A stretch of DNA of 64,000 nucleotides from an uncultured Opitutia bacterium (GCA_937136395.1 CAKZOI010000022.1:186001-250000), one strand, 5' to 3'. Counted from the stretch's first letter, positions 27,445-36,852 are shown. Notes: generated by a model not told the origin, from the sequence alone. Program-made: numbers and translations.

Positions 27445-28584
27445 TTAAGAGTTGTCTGGAGTTGGAGTGAGCTCAGCTTGAGGCGCTAGGTCGTTGTTAA
27501 TGACGACGGCGGCTCCATTGCGAAGCTTAAAGGCGCCCGCTGAAACCACTTTGTCGCCGACTTTGAGCCCTTTTGTGATGCTTACAAAATCGCCCTTATG
27601 CGCATCTACGCGAATGAAGCTTTGTGTGACTTTGAGGCCTGCTGGTTCGCCTGCTTCATTGGTGGCTTCCTCGACAATAAAGATCGAATTGCCGTATGGA
27701 GCATACAAAATAGCGGTTGCTGGCACGACAGTCACCACGTTCTTCTCAGGAAGCCTTACACTTACGCGAACAAAGAGGCCTGCGCGTAGTAATCCATCTG
27801 GATTGTCAAGCGTGCCTTGTAGTTCGACCGTGCGAGTGATTGGGTCGATCTGAGGGCTGATCGCAGTGATTGTGCCAGCAAATGACTGCTCCGGGTAGAC
27901 GTCGCTGAATAGATCAACATCCATCCCCGTGCTTACTTTAGCGAGTGCTTGCTGAGGGAGTGTAAAATTAACAAATACCTGATCATTTGCCTGAATCGAC
28001 ACGATAGGAGCACCTTGAGCTACATATTGGCCTAAGTTAATTTGGCGTATGCCGACTTCACCTGCAAAGGGTGCGCGGATGGTTTTACGGGCAATCACTG
28101 CCTTTAGGTTCTCGACGTTTGCCTTGGAGTTTTCGTAGTCGGCGATTGCTTTGTCCAGTTGTGATTGTGTGACCGATCCTGTTTCGATAAGGCGTTTAGA
28201 GCGATCGAGTTCGACCTGTGCAAGGCGCGCAGTCGATTCCGCTGCGTTCAGTTGGGCTTGCTCGACCTGAACATCGAGTTGCACCAGCAGGTCACCCGCT
28301 TGAACGCTCTGTCCGTTTTTGAAGTTAATCGCTTTGACGATGCCGGGGATTTCCGCTTCAAGCTCAACGCCTTGCACGGGTTCGATGGTGCCGACCGCTG
28401 TCAGGCTGTTGCCCCATGTCTGTTCTTCGACAATGAATGTCGATACGGTGCTAGGAGGTGGCACTGCCAATTCCTCTGTCTCAGACATGGCTTTAAATTG
28501 AGCACTTTTTGTGCTGATTAGAAAAAAGAGCACCAAGCCAAGCGTGATGATGAGTCCTAAAACGAAGAGAGTTTTTTTGAGCAT
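27445..28584 (-). CDS. RND periplasmic adaptor (AcrA type)
   Basis: A 379-residue adaptor from ATG 28584 (a GTG at 28620 would add 12 residues). An N-terminal membrane helix (LKKTLFVLGLIITLGLVLFF) is followed by lipoyl halves (GIVKAINFKNGQSVQAGDLL and TIRAPFAGEVG), a short coiled coil, a beta barrel and a membrane-proximal domain. It lacks a lipobox and is anchored by the helix. It is upstream of and co-directional with the RND permease, with which it would form the pump. Confidence 0.9.
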   Translation of the reverse strand: MLKKTLFVLGLIITLGLVLFFLISTKSAQFKAMSETEELAVPPPSTVSTFIVEEQTWGNSLTAVGTIEPVQGVELEAEIPGIVKAINFKNGQSVQAGDLLVQLDVQVEQAQLNAAESTARLAQVELDRSKRLIETGSVTQSQLDKAIADYENSKANVENLKAVIARKTIRAPFAGEVGIRQINLGQYVAQGAPIVSIQANDQVFVNFTLPQQALAKVSTGMDVDLFSDVYPEQSFAGTITAISPQIDPITRTVELQGTLDNPDGLLRAGLFVRVSVRLPEKNVVTVVPATAILYAPYGNSIFIVEEATNEAGEPAGLKVTQSFIRVDAHKGDFVSITKGLKVGDKVVSAGAFKLRNGAAVVINNDLAPQAELTPTPDNS

Positions 28585-28704
28585 AGCTAAATAGTGTGCG
28601 TTGCCATTGATTCGGTGCACGATATTAAGGAGGCCAATCTTTAGAAAGACAAACGCTTGTTTGAATTTTTAGGTGAAAAGTTAGAGTGGGCAGTTTCCTT
28701 CAAT

Positions 28705-28799
28705 CGTAGCGTGCCGCTTTAGCAAACGAACCACCGTGCTTCCCATGCGGTCGTTTGCTAAAGTGGCACGCTACGTAAATCTCGCCGCAAACCACGCAC
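28705..28799 (-). repeat. Palindromic element behind tRNA-Leu, copy A
   Basis: Arms 28705-28732 and 28749-28775 are complementary over about 27 bases with one mismatch and one indel (core CTTTAGCAAACGA). On the minus strand a 31-nt stretch from 28799 to 28769, between the tRNA-Leu terminator and the palindrome, matches the corresponding stretch behind tRNA-Tyr at 26 of 31 positions. The element therefore has a fixed orientation relative to the tRNA gene. Confidence 0.75.
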
Positions 28800-28831
28800 A
28801 AAAAAAACCGAACGTTTCCGTCCGGTTTTTA
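28800..28831 (-). terminator. Terminator of tRNA-Leu
   Basis: On the minus strand a stem AACCGGACG / CGTTCGGTT (one wobble-type mismatch) with a GAAA loop is followed by eight T. It starts five bases after the encoded CCA. Confidence 0.8.
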
Positions 28832-28835
28832 AAAG

Positions 28836-28920
28836 TGGTGGTCGAAGGGGGACTTGAACCCCCACGCCTTTCGGCACCAGTCCCTTAAACTGGCGTGTCT
28901 GCCAATTCCACCATTCGACC
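28836..28920 (-). tRNA. tRNA-Leu (anticodon AAG), CCA encoded
   Basis: A complete cloverleaf of 85 nt: acceptor GGTCGAA / TTCGACC, D-arm GTG/CAC, anticodon stem CCAGT / ACTGG with loop TTAAGGG giving AAG at 34-36, a long class II variable arm (GCC-GAAA-GGC), T-arm GGGGG-TTCAAGT-CCCCC, and CCA in the gene. Alternative placement for anticodon TAA breaks the stem. An A at position 34 would need conversion to inosine to read more than CUU. GAG is the common bacterial form, so this is unusual. Confidence 0.9.
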
Positions 28921-29123
28921 AAATGTTACGCTTTCGCGTGGTGAAGTTGGAAGGTGATACGGCAGTTTTTTTTGAGATCAACACAAATATTCAAAAAAAA
29001 TTCATTTGTGCCCTGTAATGCAGTAGTCATACTTGTAAGTTCCATTGTAATTCCTTAGCACTTTACTCTCAAACTAACTTATAACCCACGTGGCCATTTC
29101 CGGCTGCGTTTATTTAAACGGAC

Positions 29124-31022
29124 ATGGCTGAAAAACCTGAAGAAAAATCCTCTAAGCAAGCGCTCGACTTAAACGCTCTATCTGGGCTCGATTTTGGGCC
29201 CAATTGGGCGGACGAAAAGAGTCAGAAGAATCGTCAGAAATCTTACGACAATTATAAGGGTGATTCCCGTGGTCGTGGTGGTAAACGTCAAGGTGGCGGA
29301 GGGGGCGGCAATCGAGATCGCCGTGCCGGAGGTCGCCCTCAGCGTCGTGAGGGTGGAGAAGGTCGCCCGCCGCGTCGCGATGATCGTCGTGGAGGTAATG
29401 AGCGTGGCAGTGATCGTCGTCATGCGCCAGCAGTCTTTCATCCTACGGTAAAGGTAGACCTATATCCACAGGATGAGGCGTTTGAGGCATTGGTGAAGCG
29501 TCTGCGTGCGACAGCTCGCACCTACCAGTTATTTGAAATTGCTCATTTGTTATTGGAAAAACCGGAACGCTATGTCGTTGTGGTCGCGAATAAGGCCAAA
29601 GCTGGCGAACAGCCTGAGCCACTTTATTTCTCCGTCCCAGGACATTTGCCCTTTGAGACTGAGGAGGCTGCGATCAGCCATGTGATAGCGAATCATTTGG
29701 ATCAGTTCTTTGATATTGAAGAAATCGAAGTCGAAGCGCCGAAAGGTAATTTTCAGATGGTGAATCGTTGCACGATTACCGGCGAATTGCTAGGGCCGCC
29801 TAATTATCACCGTTACCAAGAGTTTTTGCAGAACCACTATGCATCGCGCATTACCGGTATGTCCTTTGATCGTTTTCAGTCTAAGATCGAAACGGTAAAG
29901 GAGCAGGAGCAAATTGATGCATGGTCTGAGTCCATGAAGAAGGGGGCTCGTTATACGGTGAAAGATCGCCAAGACGGAGAGCCTGAGTCGTTTGAAAACA
30001 CTGAGGCTGTGCGCTACTTCTTGCTACAGCATCGTAAGGATAAAGTGGTCAGCTCTGGTGAGCATGTTCGCTTTGCCGGGCGTGATATTGCGAATCTTCC
30101 TAAGGGAGACATTCGTCGTTCGGTTGAAGCATATGTCGAGCAACAGTTGCACTTCCCGCTGGAAGCTGCGAATAACATTCGCGGTCGTTTGCGCCGCCAT
30201 AAGTTTACCGTCTATAAGAAGGGCTCGAAGGGGGTTTCATATGTCTGTGCAGTGAAACGTAAGTTCCGCGACTCAAAAACCGTATTCACTGATTCAATAC
30301 GTGACTTGATTGATTTTATCGAAAAGCACCCAAACACTTTGGCATCTAAACTTCCAAAGCTTTATATCGACATCGATACGGAAAAACAGAATCCCGTCGA
30401 ATTGAAGGTCTCTGAAGAGGAAGTTGCGGCTGCGGCTGAAGCGAAGAAGGCCGCAGAGGCGGCAGGCGAAGAACCTGCCACACCTGCAGAGGCGAGCGTT
30501 GCGCCCGATGCGGAGGCTTCTACCGAGGCAACGCCAAAGGTTGAATTGACTGCCGATGAGCAGGCGAAATTGAATCAATTGATGCTAGATCTGCGTTGGT
30601 TGATTACCGAAGGCTACGTTACCGAGTATGGCGATGGTAAGCTATTTGCCGCTCCACCGATGCCGGAGCCTAAGAAGAAAGAGCCTAAGCCTGCTGCAGA
30701 AACTCAGAAGGTTGAAGCTGTGAAAGCGGAGGCACCAAAAGAGGAGGTTGAAAAATCAGAACCCGAAGTGGAAGCTGAAGCGGCTCCTGTGGAGGAAGCA
30801 CCCAAAGCGGAAGTCGCTGAGGAGGCAAAGCCATCAGTCGAAGTTGAACAGCCTGCAGGAACGCCGGCTGAAGAAGCTCCCAAGCCTGTAAAGAAAGCGG
30901 CAAAGAAAGCTGCTAAAAAGAAGTCGGCGAAGAAAAAAGCGGCCAAGAAGAAAGCTAAGAAGATCGAAGATGTGGATCCATTTGATTTTGAATCATTGGC
31001 AGATCTTCCACCCGAAAATTAA
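29124..31022 (+). CDS. RGG-rich protein with conserved core and lysine/alanine histone-H1-like tail
   Basis: A 632-residue cytoplasmic protein. Residues about 40-100 are an RGG/RRD-type basic disordered region (RGRGGKRQGGGGGG, GGRPQRREGG), typical of RNA binding. Residues about 105-420 are a folded core (VKVDLYPQDEAFEALVKRLR, then LFEIAHLLLEKPERYVVVVA) that is not a family known to me. A Glu/Ala/Pro-rich linker follows, and the end is KKAAKKAAKKKSAKKKAAKK, like bacterial H1/HctB tails. Nucleic-acid binding is inferred from both ends; the core could be a ribosome- or RNA-associated domain. It has its own terminator at 31048-31078. Confidence 0.85.
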   Translation: MAEKPEEKSSKQALDLNALSGLDFGPNWADEKSQKNRQKSYDNYKGDSRGRGGKRQGGGGGGNRDRRAGGRPQRREGGEGRPPRRDDRRGGNERGSDRRHAPAVFHPTVKVDLYPQDEAFEALVKRLRATARTYQLFEIAHLLLEKPERYVVVVANKAKAGEQPEPLYFSVPGHLPFETEEAAISHVIANHLDQFFDIEEIEVEAPKGNFQMVNRCTITGELLGPPNYHRYQEFLQNHYASRITGMSFDRFQSKIETVKEQEQIDAWSESMKKGARYTVKDRQDGEPESFENTEAVRYFLLQHRKDKVVSSGEHVRFAGRDIANLPKGDIRRSVEAYVEQQLHFPLEAANNIRGRLRRHKFTVYKKGSKGVSYVCAVKRKFRDSKTVFTDSIRDLIDFIEKHPNTLASKLPKLYIDIDTEKQNPVELKVSEEEVAAAAEAKKAAEAAGEEPATPAEASVAPDAEASTEATPKVELTADEQAKLNQLMLDLRWLITEGYVTEYGDGKLFAAPPMPEPKKKEPKPAAETQKVEAVKAEAPKEEVEKSEPEVEAEAAPVEEAPKAEVAEEAKPSVEVEQPAGTPAEEAPKPVKKAAKKAAKKKSAKKKAAKKKAKKIEDVDPFDFESLADLPPEN

Positions 31023-31047
31023 AAACTAATTCATATTGAATTCTACG

Positions 31048-31078
31048 AACGGATACCTGTGAGGGTATCCGTTTTTTT
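31048..31078 (+). terminator. Terminator after the RGG-rich protein gene
   Basis: A 10-bp stem AACGGATACC / GGTATCCGTT with a TGTGAG loop and a seven-T run, 26 bases after the stop. Confidence 0.88.
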
Positions 31079-31151
31079 GTGGTAGGAGGGCTAGCTAATG
31101 GAGGAGTATGTAATGGCACATCCTTAAGTAAATATAGAGGGATGTTCTATT

Positions 31152-31233
31152 TGGAGGGTAATGCTCCGTCATTGTCGCAGCAAGGCCTAGATGGATCGAA
31201 CCATCTGCGGTTGCGACGGAGCGCAACCCTCCA
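31152..31233. repeat. Inverted pair of REP-like hairpins (BIME-like)
   Basis: Two 29-base arms, 31152-31180 and 31205-31233, are inverted copies with 21 of 29 positions matching. The conserved parts are the foot TGGAGGGT and the loop CTCCGT. The differing positions are the small stems: AATG/CATT in the left arm and GTTGCG/CGCAAC in the right. Each arm still folds, so the changes are compensatory. The right arm is shared with 11222-11246. No transposase of the REP type is nearby. Confidence 0.65.
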
Positions 31234-31285
31234 GTAAAGTCGAATACCTTTTTTGAAGTATCGCCATGTGGGGAGCTCGCTGTCA

Positions 31286-33073
31286 CTACTCGCGCTCCAT
31301 CGATTCCTCGATCGCATTCTGCTGGCGGGCGATGTCGTGCAGAGTGACGATGCCGAGTAACTTTGTGTGATCCTTTCGGCTGACTACTGGCGCCTGTAAC
31401 ACATCTTTGATGACCAGTGTGTTGGCGACGTCGCGAATTGAGCTATCGGGAAAAATGCTGATGATGGGGTGCCCTTCGATCCAAGTGCGAATGGATTGAG
31501 CGTCACCTGCGGCAGTCATTTCTTCAAGTTCGTGATGAGTGATCACTCCCAGAAGCTTAGGCTCAGTTGGGCTGAGCGTCACCGGGTAGCCGTGGTGCTT
31601 GTGCCCATCTTTCTTGATACGCTCTAAGTTCTCTTCTGCAGTTAAGCTGCCGCAGACAGTGCGCGAATCGTGCGTCATAATCGTGCTAATTGGTAGATTG
31701 CGCCAATCTTGTTCGCCGCGATACGCAGGTAGTTTTTTTAGGCTGATACCGTCTTGAAGCAATAGAGCGTCATAGATGGGGATATGGCGGAGCTTCACTG
31801 AAATCATATACGCGAGAAGATTGCCCACCATCAATGGCAAGATCAGCGAGTAGTTCTGCGTCATTTCAAAAATGATCAGCACTGAAGTCAATGGACAGCG
31901 AATCACCGCTGCAAAGAACGCCCCGGTTCCAAGCAAGGCCGCTGCCGCCGCAATGGATGGGTCGAGATTGAAGGTATTTACAATCACTACACCAAAGAGT
32001 CCACCCAGCATACTGCCGATAAACAGCACGGGCGCAAAGATACCACCACTCGCACCCGACGCGTAGCAGACCGCGGTTGCTAGGAACTTGCCGACGAGGA
32101 GCAGCAGTAAGACTTTCCAGCCTAAGTTGCCGTTCAGTGTTTCGTTGAGATCACTATAGCCGATACTAAAGACACCATTGTGCCCACCGCTGAAATGCCA
32201 AACGGTGATCCCCATAAGGCCCACGCTGAGACCGCCGAGTGCAGGTTTGAGCCATGTCGGGAAATTTTGCCACTGTTTGAATCGACCTCGTAGCTCTAAA
32301 AGCATCGAGGTGAAAAGATGCCCCAAGATGCCTGCAGTCGGACCGAGCGCTAGGCACAGAAGCATCCACCATGAGGTTTCAAAGACCTCTCGGGTGGCGT
32401 GCAGCGCACTATGCTCACCGAGGAGACTACGTTCCACCACCGCGGCGACCACGACCGCAATTAGAATTCCACCCAAGGCCTTGCTACTAAAGTTGTTATC
32501 AAAAAGTTCTTCAAACACGAAGGTGATCGCTGAGATCGGCGCATTGAAGGCCGCCGAAATACCCGCGCCCATACCTACGGGGACCATGGCTTGCACACGC
32601 AATTTACCCAGATCAAAGAGGCGACCGAGCTTCGAAGAGACCGCACTACAAATATGCACAGTGGGTCCCTCACGGCCGAGGCTATTACCCATACCGACCG
32701 AAATAGTGCCAATAATGAAGCGCCAAAAAGCTTCTGAGGTCTTAATAATACCAAAATTTTGATAGTAAGCCGCTTTTGTTTGTGGAATCCCTGAACCACT
32801 CGCGCTCGGAGAAACGTAGCGAATCATTAGTCCGACAACGAGGCCTGCAAGCGCAGGCGAAAGAATCATAGCAGGGTAGGCCCAGATCCCAAGTCCCTCA
32901 TAAAAGCCGAAAAGCCCATCAAAGACCGTCGTAATCGCTAGGTGAAAGCTCACGCCGACCAAGCCGCAAAGCACGCCTGCGCAGATACATAGCATCAAGA
33001 AACGTTGCGAGTCATCGAAACGACCCCGCATCCAATTCGGTAGATTATTGAGACTAAATCGCTCGTGTGCCAT
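31286..33073 (-). CDS. ClC-family chloride channel/transporter with CBS domains
   Basis: A 595-residue membrane protein from ATG 33073 (an upstream ATG at 33136 adds 21 residues that do not look like this family). Selectivity motifs are present in order: GSGIP near 92, GREGPTVH near 137 (with the gating glutamate), and GASGGIFAP near 338. The last 135 residues are two CBS domains, which bind adenine nucleotides and can gate transport. It has about 10-12 membrane segments. It could be a Cl-/H+ antiporter or a channel; the internal proton glutamate was not located with certainty. Confidence 0.92.
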   Translation of the reverse strand: MAHERFSLNNLPNWMRGRFDDSQRFLMLCICAGVLCGLVGVSFHLAITTVFDGLFGFYEGLGIWAYPAMILSPALAGLVVGLMIRYVSPSASGSGIPQTKAAYYQNFGIIKTSEAFWRFIIGTISVGMGNSLGREGPTVHICSAVSSKLGRLFDLGKLRVQAMVPVGMGAGISAAFNAPISAITFVFEELFDNNFSSKALGGILIAVVVAAVVERSLLGEHSALHATREVFETSWWMLLCLALGPTAGILGHLFTSMLLELRGRFKQWQNFPTWLKPALGGLSVGLMGITVWHFSGGHNGVFSIGYSDLNETLNGNLGWKVLLLLLVGKFLATAVCYASGASGGIFAPVLFIGSMLGGLFGVVIVNTFNLDPSIAAAAALLGTGAFFAAVIRCPLTSVLIIFEMTQNYSLILPLMVGNLLAYMISVKLRHIPIYDALLLQDGISLKKLPAYRGEQDWRNLPISTIMTHDSRTVCGSLTAEENLERIKKDGHKHHGYPVTLSPTEPKLLGVITHHELEEMTAAGDAQSIRTWIEGHPIISIFPDSSIRDVANTLVIKDVLQAPVVSRKDHTKLLGIVTLHDIARQQNAIEESMERE

Positions 33074-33222
33074 GTGCTTGTGTAAAAAAAGACAAAGCCG
33101 CAAAGGTTCTTTTAAGCGACAAACAGCACATTGCAAAAGTCCGAGTTGAATGCACGAATGAAATTATTAAAAAAATACTTGGCATCGACCAAACTAGTCC
33201 TACAGTCCGCGTCTTCACTTTT

Positions 33223-33288
<66 letters not shown>

Positions 33289-33307
<19 letters not shown>

Positions 33308-33496
33308 CTTTAAGGCCGTCCGCAAGGACGGCCTTTTTTTGTGGTGAGAGTCGGATGAAGAACCAGCGCTGGTTTGACGGAGCGAACGTAGTGAGCGGAG
33401 AAGGGACACTCGTAGAGTGGTCGCGAAGCGATGCCGAAGGCACCAATCCGGCTCTCACCACCACTTTAAGGCCGTCCGCAAGGACGGCCTTTTTTT
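33289..33496 (+). repeat. Direct repeat of tRNA-Tyr 3' end plus terminator around a hairpin segment
   Basis: Bases 33289-33341 (last 19 bases of the tRNA including CCA, plus terminator) recur at 33445-33497 almost exactly, 156 bp apart. The segment between (33343-33444) contains ACCAGCGCTGGT (33362-33373), a 39-base stretch at 33371-33409 shared with the tRNA-Arg region, CACTC-GTA-GAGTG (33407-33419), TCGC-GAA-GCGA (33421-33431) and TGCC-GAA-GGCA (33432-33442). The arrangement recalls the tyrT repeats of E. coli, each of which also carries the tRNA-Tyr 3' end. Confidence 0.85.
33312..33341 (+). terminator. Terminator of tRNA-Tyr, copy 1
   Basis: A perfect 10-bp stem AAGGCCGTCC / GGACGGCCTT with a stable GCAA loop and a seven-T tract. 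Confidence 0.92.
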
Positions 33497-33497
33497 G
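33468..33497 (+). terminator. Terminator, duplicated copy 2
   Basis: Identical to the terminator at 33312-33341 and carried on the duplicated tRNA-Tyr end. With both present, transcripts escaping the first would stop here. Confidence 0.85.
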
Positions 33498-33591
33498 TGC
33501 GCGGTTTACGTCAAGTTTTACGTAGCGTTCAGCTTTAGCAAACAACCTCCTGGGTAGCGCGGTGGTTCGTTTGCTAAAGCGGCATGCTACG
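33497..33591 (+). repeat. Palindromic element behind tRNA-Tyr, copy B
   Basis: Arms 33521-33547 and 33561-33591 are complementary with a few mismatches (core CTTTAGCAAAC). The right arm, read on the minus strand, matches the left arm of copy A at 28705 at 30 of 31 positions. The 31-base linker at 33497-33527 joins the terminator directly to the palindrome exactly as behind tRNA-Leu. Confidence 0.75.
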
Positions 33592-33664
33592 ACTAATGAA
33601 AACTTTTTTGTGTGCGGATGAAGTTCCGAGGTCGAAGACCGACAAGACGGAGCGAACTGGTGAC

Positions 33665-36600
33665 TTAACCGAAGATCAGTCGCCAGACTTTGAGCGTTAG
33701 CTCTCGGATATCCTCAAGTATATTATAAAAGGCGGGCACAAGGACTAGGGTGATGAAGGTGGCAAATAGCACGCCGAAGCTGAGGGAGATTGCCATCGGG
33801 ATCAGAAACTGTGCTTGGAGGCTCGTTTCGAAGAGCACGGGGAGTAGGCCTGCAAAGGTGGTCAGCGAGGTTAGAATAATCGGACGGAAGCGTAGAGAGC
33901 CTGATTTTTTGATCGCTTCGCGGAGGCTCATGCCTTCGGCCCGTTCTTGGTTGATGAAGTCGACGAGCACGAGACTGTCGTTGACGACGACTCCTGCGAG
34001 GGCGACGAAGCCGAGGACAGAGAGAATGCTCATGGGTTGTCCCATAATAATGTGTCCACCGATGGCACCGATTAAGCCAAATGGGATAACGATCATCACG
34101 ATGATCGGTTGTATGTAGGATTTTAGTGGCACTGCGAGTAGTGCATAGATGATGAATAGGGCGATGAGTGTCATTTGCCCGAGGCTGGCAAAAATGTCTG
34201 CTTGTTCGCGGGCTTCGCCCTCGAAGGACCAGGAGACGCTCGGGTAGTCGGCGAGTAGCTCGTCGAGATAGCTTTGGGAGTCTTTGCTCCCTTTGAGACT
34301 GGCTTTGATCAGGCCGAGATCGGCGACACCTTTGTCGGCGTCGGCAGTGATGTTGAGCACTCGGCGTCGGTCGATGCGGGTGATTTTGGAGAAACCTTCG
34401 GTGATTTCAAAATCGGCCACGGCATCGAAGGGCACTTCTGTGCCGTCGGCGGTGCGGATACGGAGGTCTTCTAGATTGTCGACTGAGCTGCGTTCATCCA
34501 TGGGGTAGCGCACCATGACTTTGATATCGTCGCGGCCCCGTTGGATGCGTTGTGCTTCGACGCCGTAGAAGGCCGCGCGCACTTGTCGACCGAGGTCGGC
34601 TTGGCGTAGCCCGAGCGGTTCGGCGGAGGGGTGTATGTTGAGCTGAATTTCACGTTTGCCGCTACTGTAGTTGTCCTTGATGTCGAAGAGTCCCTCATAA
34701 GTGGCGAGCTTTGCTTTGATTGTTTCGGAGGCGGCTTGAAGGGCTTTGAAATCGCGCCCTGTGAGTTGTATTTCAATTGGCATACCTGCGGCGCCTGCGG
34801 CGTTGGCATTAAACGATACTTCCTTTGCGCCCGCGATTGGGCCGATCAGCTCTCGCCAGCGTTTAGCGAGATTTGGCGCAGAGAGTTCTTCGATATTGCC
34901 ACCCCCTGCGAGGTCTTCGCGTTTGACCAGTTCGACAGCGATTTCGGCGAGGTTTGTATCGCCTGAACTAAACGATTCGCCCATCGGTCCGCCACTACCT
35001 TCGAAGGGTTGTCCGCCGATGGTGATGACTGCATTGTCGAAAGGTTCGCCGAATCCTTTTGCGTTGGTTTCGGCAATGAGCTCATCGAGACCGCGCTTCA
35101 TTTGATCGATCGCGCGTGTGGTGAGCTCTGTGGGTGTGCCTTCTGGCATGACGAGTTTGGCAACGATGTAATCGGAGGGAACTGGTGGGAAAAACACAAA
35201 AGGCAGGTGCTTGCCGGCAAGCATGCCCATCATGACAATTAGCAGTGCCACAAAGGTGGTTGCTGTGGCGTAACGAAAACGAATAGCAAGGGAGAGGAAG
35301 GGGCGGTAGCGAACTTCAATGAAACGTTCCAGCCCGTCAGCAATCTTACGTTGCTGACGGCGCAGCCAACCGATCTTTTCGCGATCGCCTGCTCCGACAT
35401 TACACAGGGTTAGGTGGTAGGGTAGGACGAGTTTCGATTCGATAAGCGACCATATCAGTGTGGCGATCACGACCACTGGTATGGGATAGAAGAATTTACC
35501 AAGGAAACCTGGAATCGTGAGGATCGGCAAGAAGGCGACGATCGTCGTGAGCACTGCGAAGGTGACTGGAATGGATACTTTTTGGGTGCCTGCTACTGAT
35601 GCGGCAACTCCTGGGCCTCCGTGTTTTTGAAATTGGGTGAAGATACTTTCGCCAACGATGATGGCATCGTCCACGACGATACCGAGCACGAGGATGAAGC
35701 CGAACAGCGAAGCGAGATTAATGCTGATCCCTAATGGCCCGAGAAAGAGCATGGCGCCCAAGAATGAAATCGGGATGCCAAGCATCACAAAGAAAGCAAG
35801 GGATGGGCGCAGAAATAATGTAAGCACCAAGAAAACTAGAATGAGGCCAAAGATCCCGTTTTCGATCAGCATTTGTAGGCGACCTTTGAGATAGTAGGTG
35901 AAGTCACGAAACGCTTCGATTTCGATGCCGTTGGGGAGTTGGCTGTCGATACTCTCGGCAAAGGCTTGCACGCGAGCGGACACTTCGAGTGCGCTCTGGT
36001 CTCCAACTGCGAAAATACGCAGTAGCACAGCGCGCTTGCCATTAAACTCGGTCACGAGTGGGTCATCGACAAAACCGTCGACGACCTCGGCGATGTCACG
36101 CACACGCACTACCGAGCCATCGGCGAGGGTGATGACGGGGATTTCACCAAAGGCTTCGCCCTCGTAAGCTTTACCGGTGGTGCGTAGGAGGATTTCACCG
36201 CCACGGGATTTGATACTGCCACCTGGTATATCGACAGATGAGCTGCGTATTGCTTGGACGACGTGGTCGAAGGTGATTCCGTAGCGACGTAGTGAGGTTT
36301 CGGATACGTTAATCGAGATTTCAAATTCGGCGATACCTTTGATGTCGACCTGTGTGATATTCTCTTTGGTGTTCAGCTCGTCGCGTATAAACTCCGCGAC
36401 TTCCTTCAGTGTCTTGGGTTCAGTGTCGCCAAAAATTGCCAGAGAGATGACTTCGTTGCGAATGAGCAGTTCTTCAACAGTGGGCTCTTCCGCTTCTTCA
36501 GGGAAATTGTCAATTGCGTCGACGCGCACTTTAATTTTGTCAGCGACTTCAGTGGCATCGTAACCACGTTCGACTTCGATCGCGAGCGAGCCGTAGCCTT

Positions 36601-36850
36601 CTGCTGCCGTTGCGGTGATTTTTTTGATGCCTTCTACATCCTGCACGCGGTCTTCGATCAGCTCGATGATACCCGTCTCGACTTCTTCGGGGGCGGCGCC
36701 TGGGTAAGGCACAGCGACGCTGACAATATCAAGGTCTAGTTCGGGGAAGAGTTCTAGCTTGATGGTGAATGCTGAGACAATCCCAGCAACGATCACGATA
36801 CCGGCGAGTAGGTTGGCAGCGACGCCGTTTTCGGTAAACCAACGAATCAT
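33665..36850 (-). CDS. RND efflux permease of the tetR-linked system
   Basis: A 1061-residue permease with 12 membrane segments. The N-terminus MIRWFTENGVAANLLAGIVI and the TM4 block VLGIVVDDAIIVGESIFTQF show the RND fold and the proton-relay aspartates. The first periplasmic loop has VPYPGAAPEEVETGI, typical of a group of uncharacterised RND pumps next to two-lipoyl adaptors. It is the last gene of tetR-OMF-adaptor-permease. A four-unit heptamer repeat lies in the 77-bp gap before it. The cargo is unknown. Confidence 0.92.
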   Translation of the reverse strand: MIRWFTENGVAANLLAGIVIVAGIVSAFTIKLELFPELDLDIVSVAVPYPGAAPEEVETGIIELIEDRVQDVEGIKKITATAAEGYGSLAIEVERGYDATEVADKIKVRVDAIDNFPEEAEEPTVEELLIRNEVISLAIFGDTEPKTLKEVAEFIRDELNTKENITQVDIKGIAEFEISINVSETSLRRYGITFDHVVQAIRSSSVDIPGGSIKSRGGEILLRTTGKAYEGEAFGEIPVITLADGSVVRVRDIAEVVDGFVDDPLVTEFNGKRAVLLRIFAVGDQSALEVSARVQAFAESIDSQLPNGIEIEAFRDFTYYLKGRLQMLIENGIFGLILVFLVLTLFLRPSLAFFVMLGIPISFLGAMLFLGPLGISINLASLFGFILVLGIVVDDAIIVGESIFTQFQKHGGPGVAASVAGTQKVSIPVTFAVLTTIVAFLPILTIPGFLGKFFYPIPVVVIATLIWSLIESKLVLPYHLTLCNVGAGDREKIGWLRRQQRKIADGLERFIEVRYRPFLSLAIRFRYATATTFVALLIVMMGMLAGKHLPFVFFPPVPSDYIVAKLVMPEGTPTELTTRAIDQMKRGLDELIAETNAKGFGEPFDNAVITIGGQPFEGSGGPMGESFSSGDTNLAEIAVELVKREDLAGGGNIEELSAPNLAKRWRELIGPIAGAKEVSFNANAAGAAGMPIEIQLTGRDFKALQAASETIKAKLATYEGLFDIKDNYSSGKREIQLNIHPSAEPLGLRQADLGRQVRAAFYGVEAQRIQRGRDDIKVMVRYPMDERSSVDNLEDLRIRTADGTEVPFDAVADFEITEGFSKITRIDRRRVLNITADADKGVADLGLIKASLKGSKDSQSYLDELLADYPSVSWSFEGEAREQADIFASLGQMTLIALFIIYALLAVPLKSYIQPIIVMIVIPFGLIGAIGGHIIMGQPMSILSVLGFVALAGVVVNDSLVLVDFINQERAEGMSLREAIKKSGSLRFRPIILTSLTTFAGLLPVLFETSLQAQFLIPMAISLSFGVLFATFITLVLVPAFYNILEDIRELTLKVWRLIFG

Positions 36851-36852
36851 TG

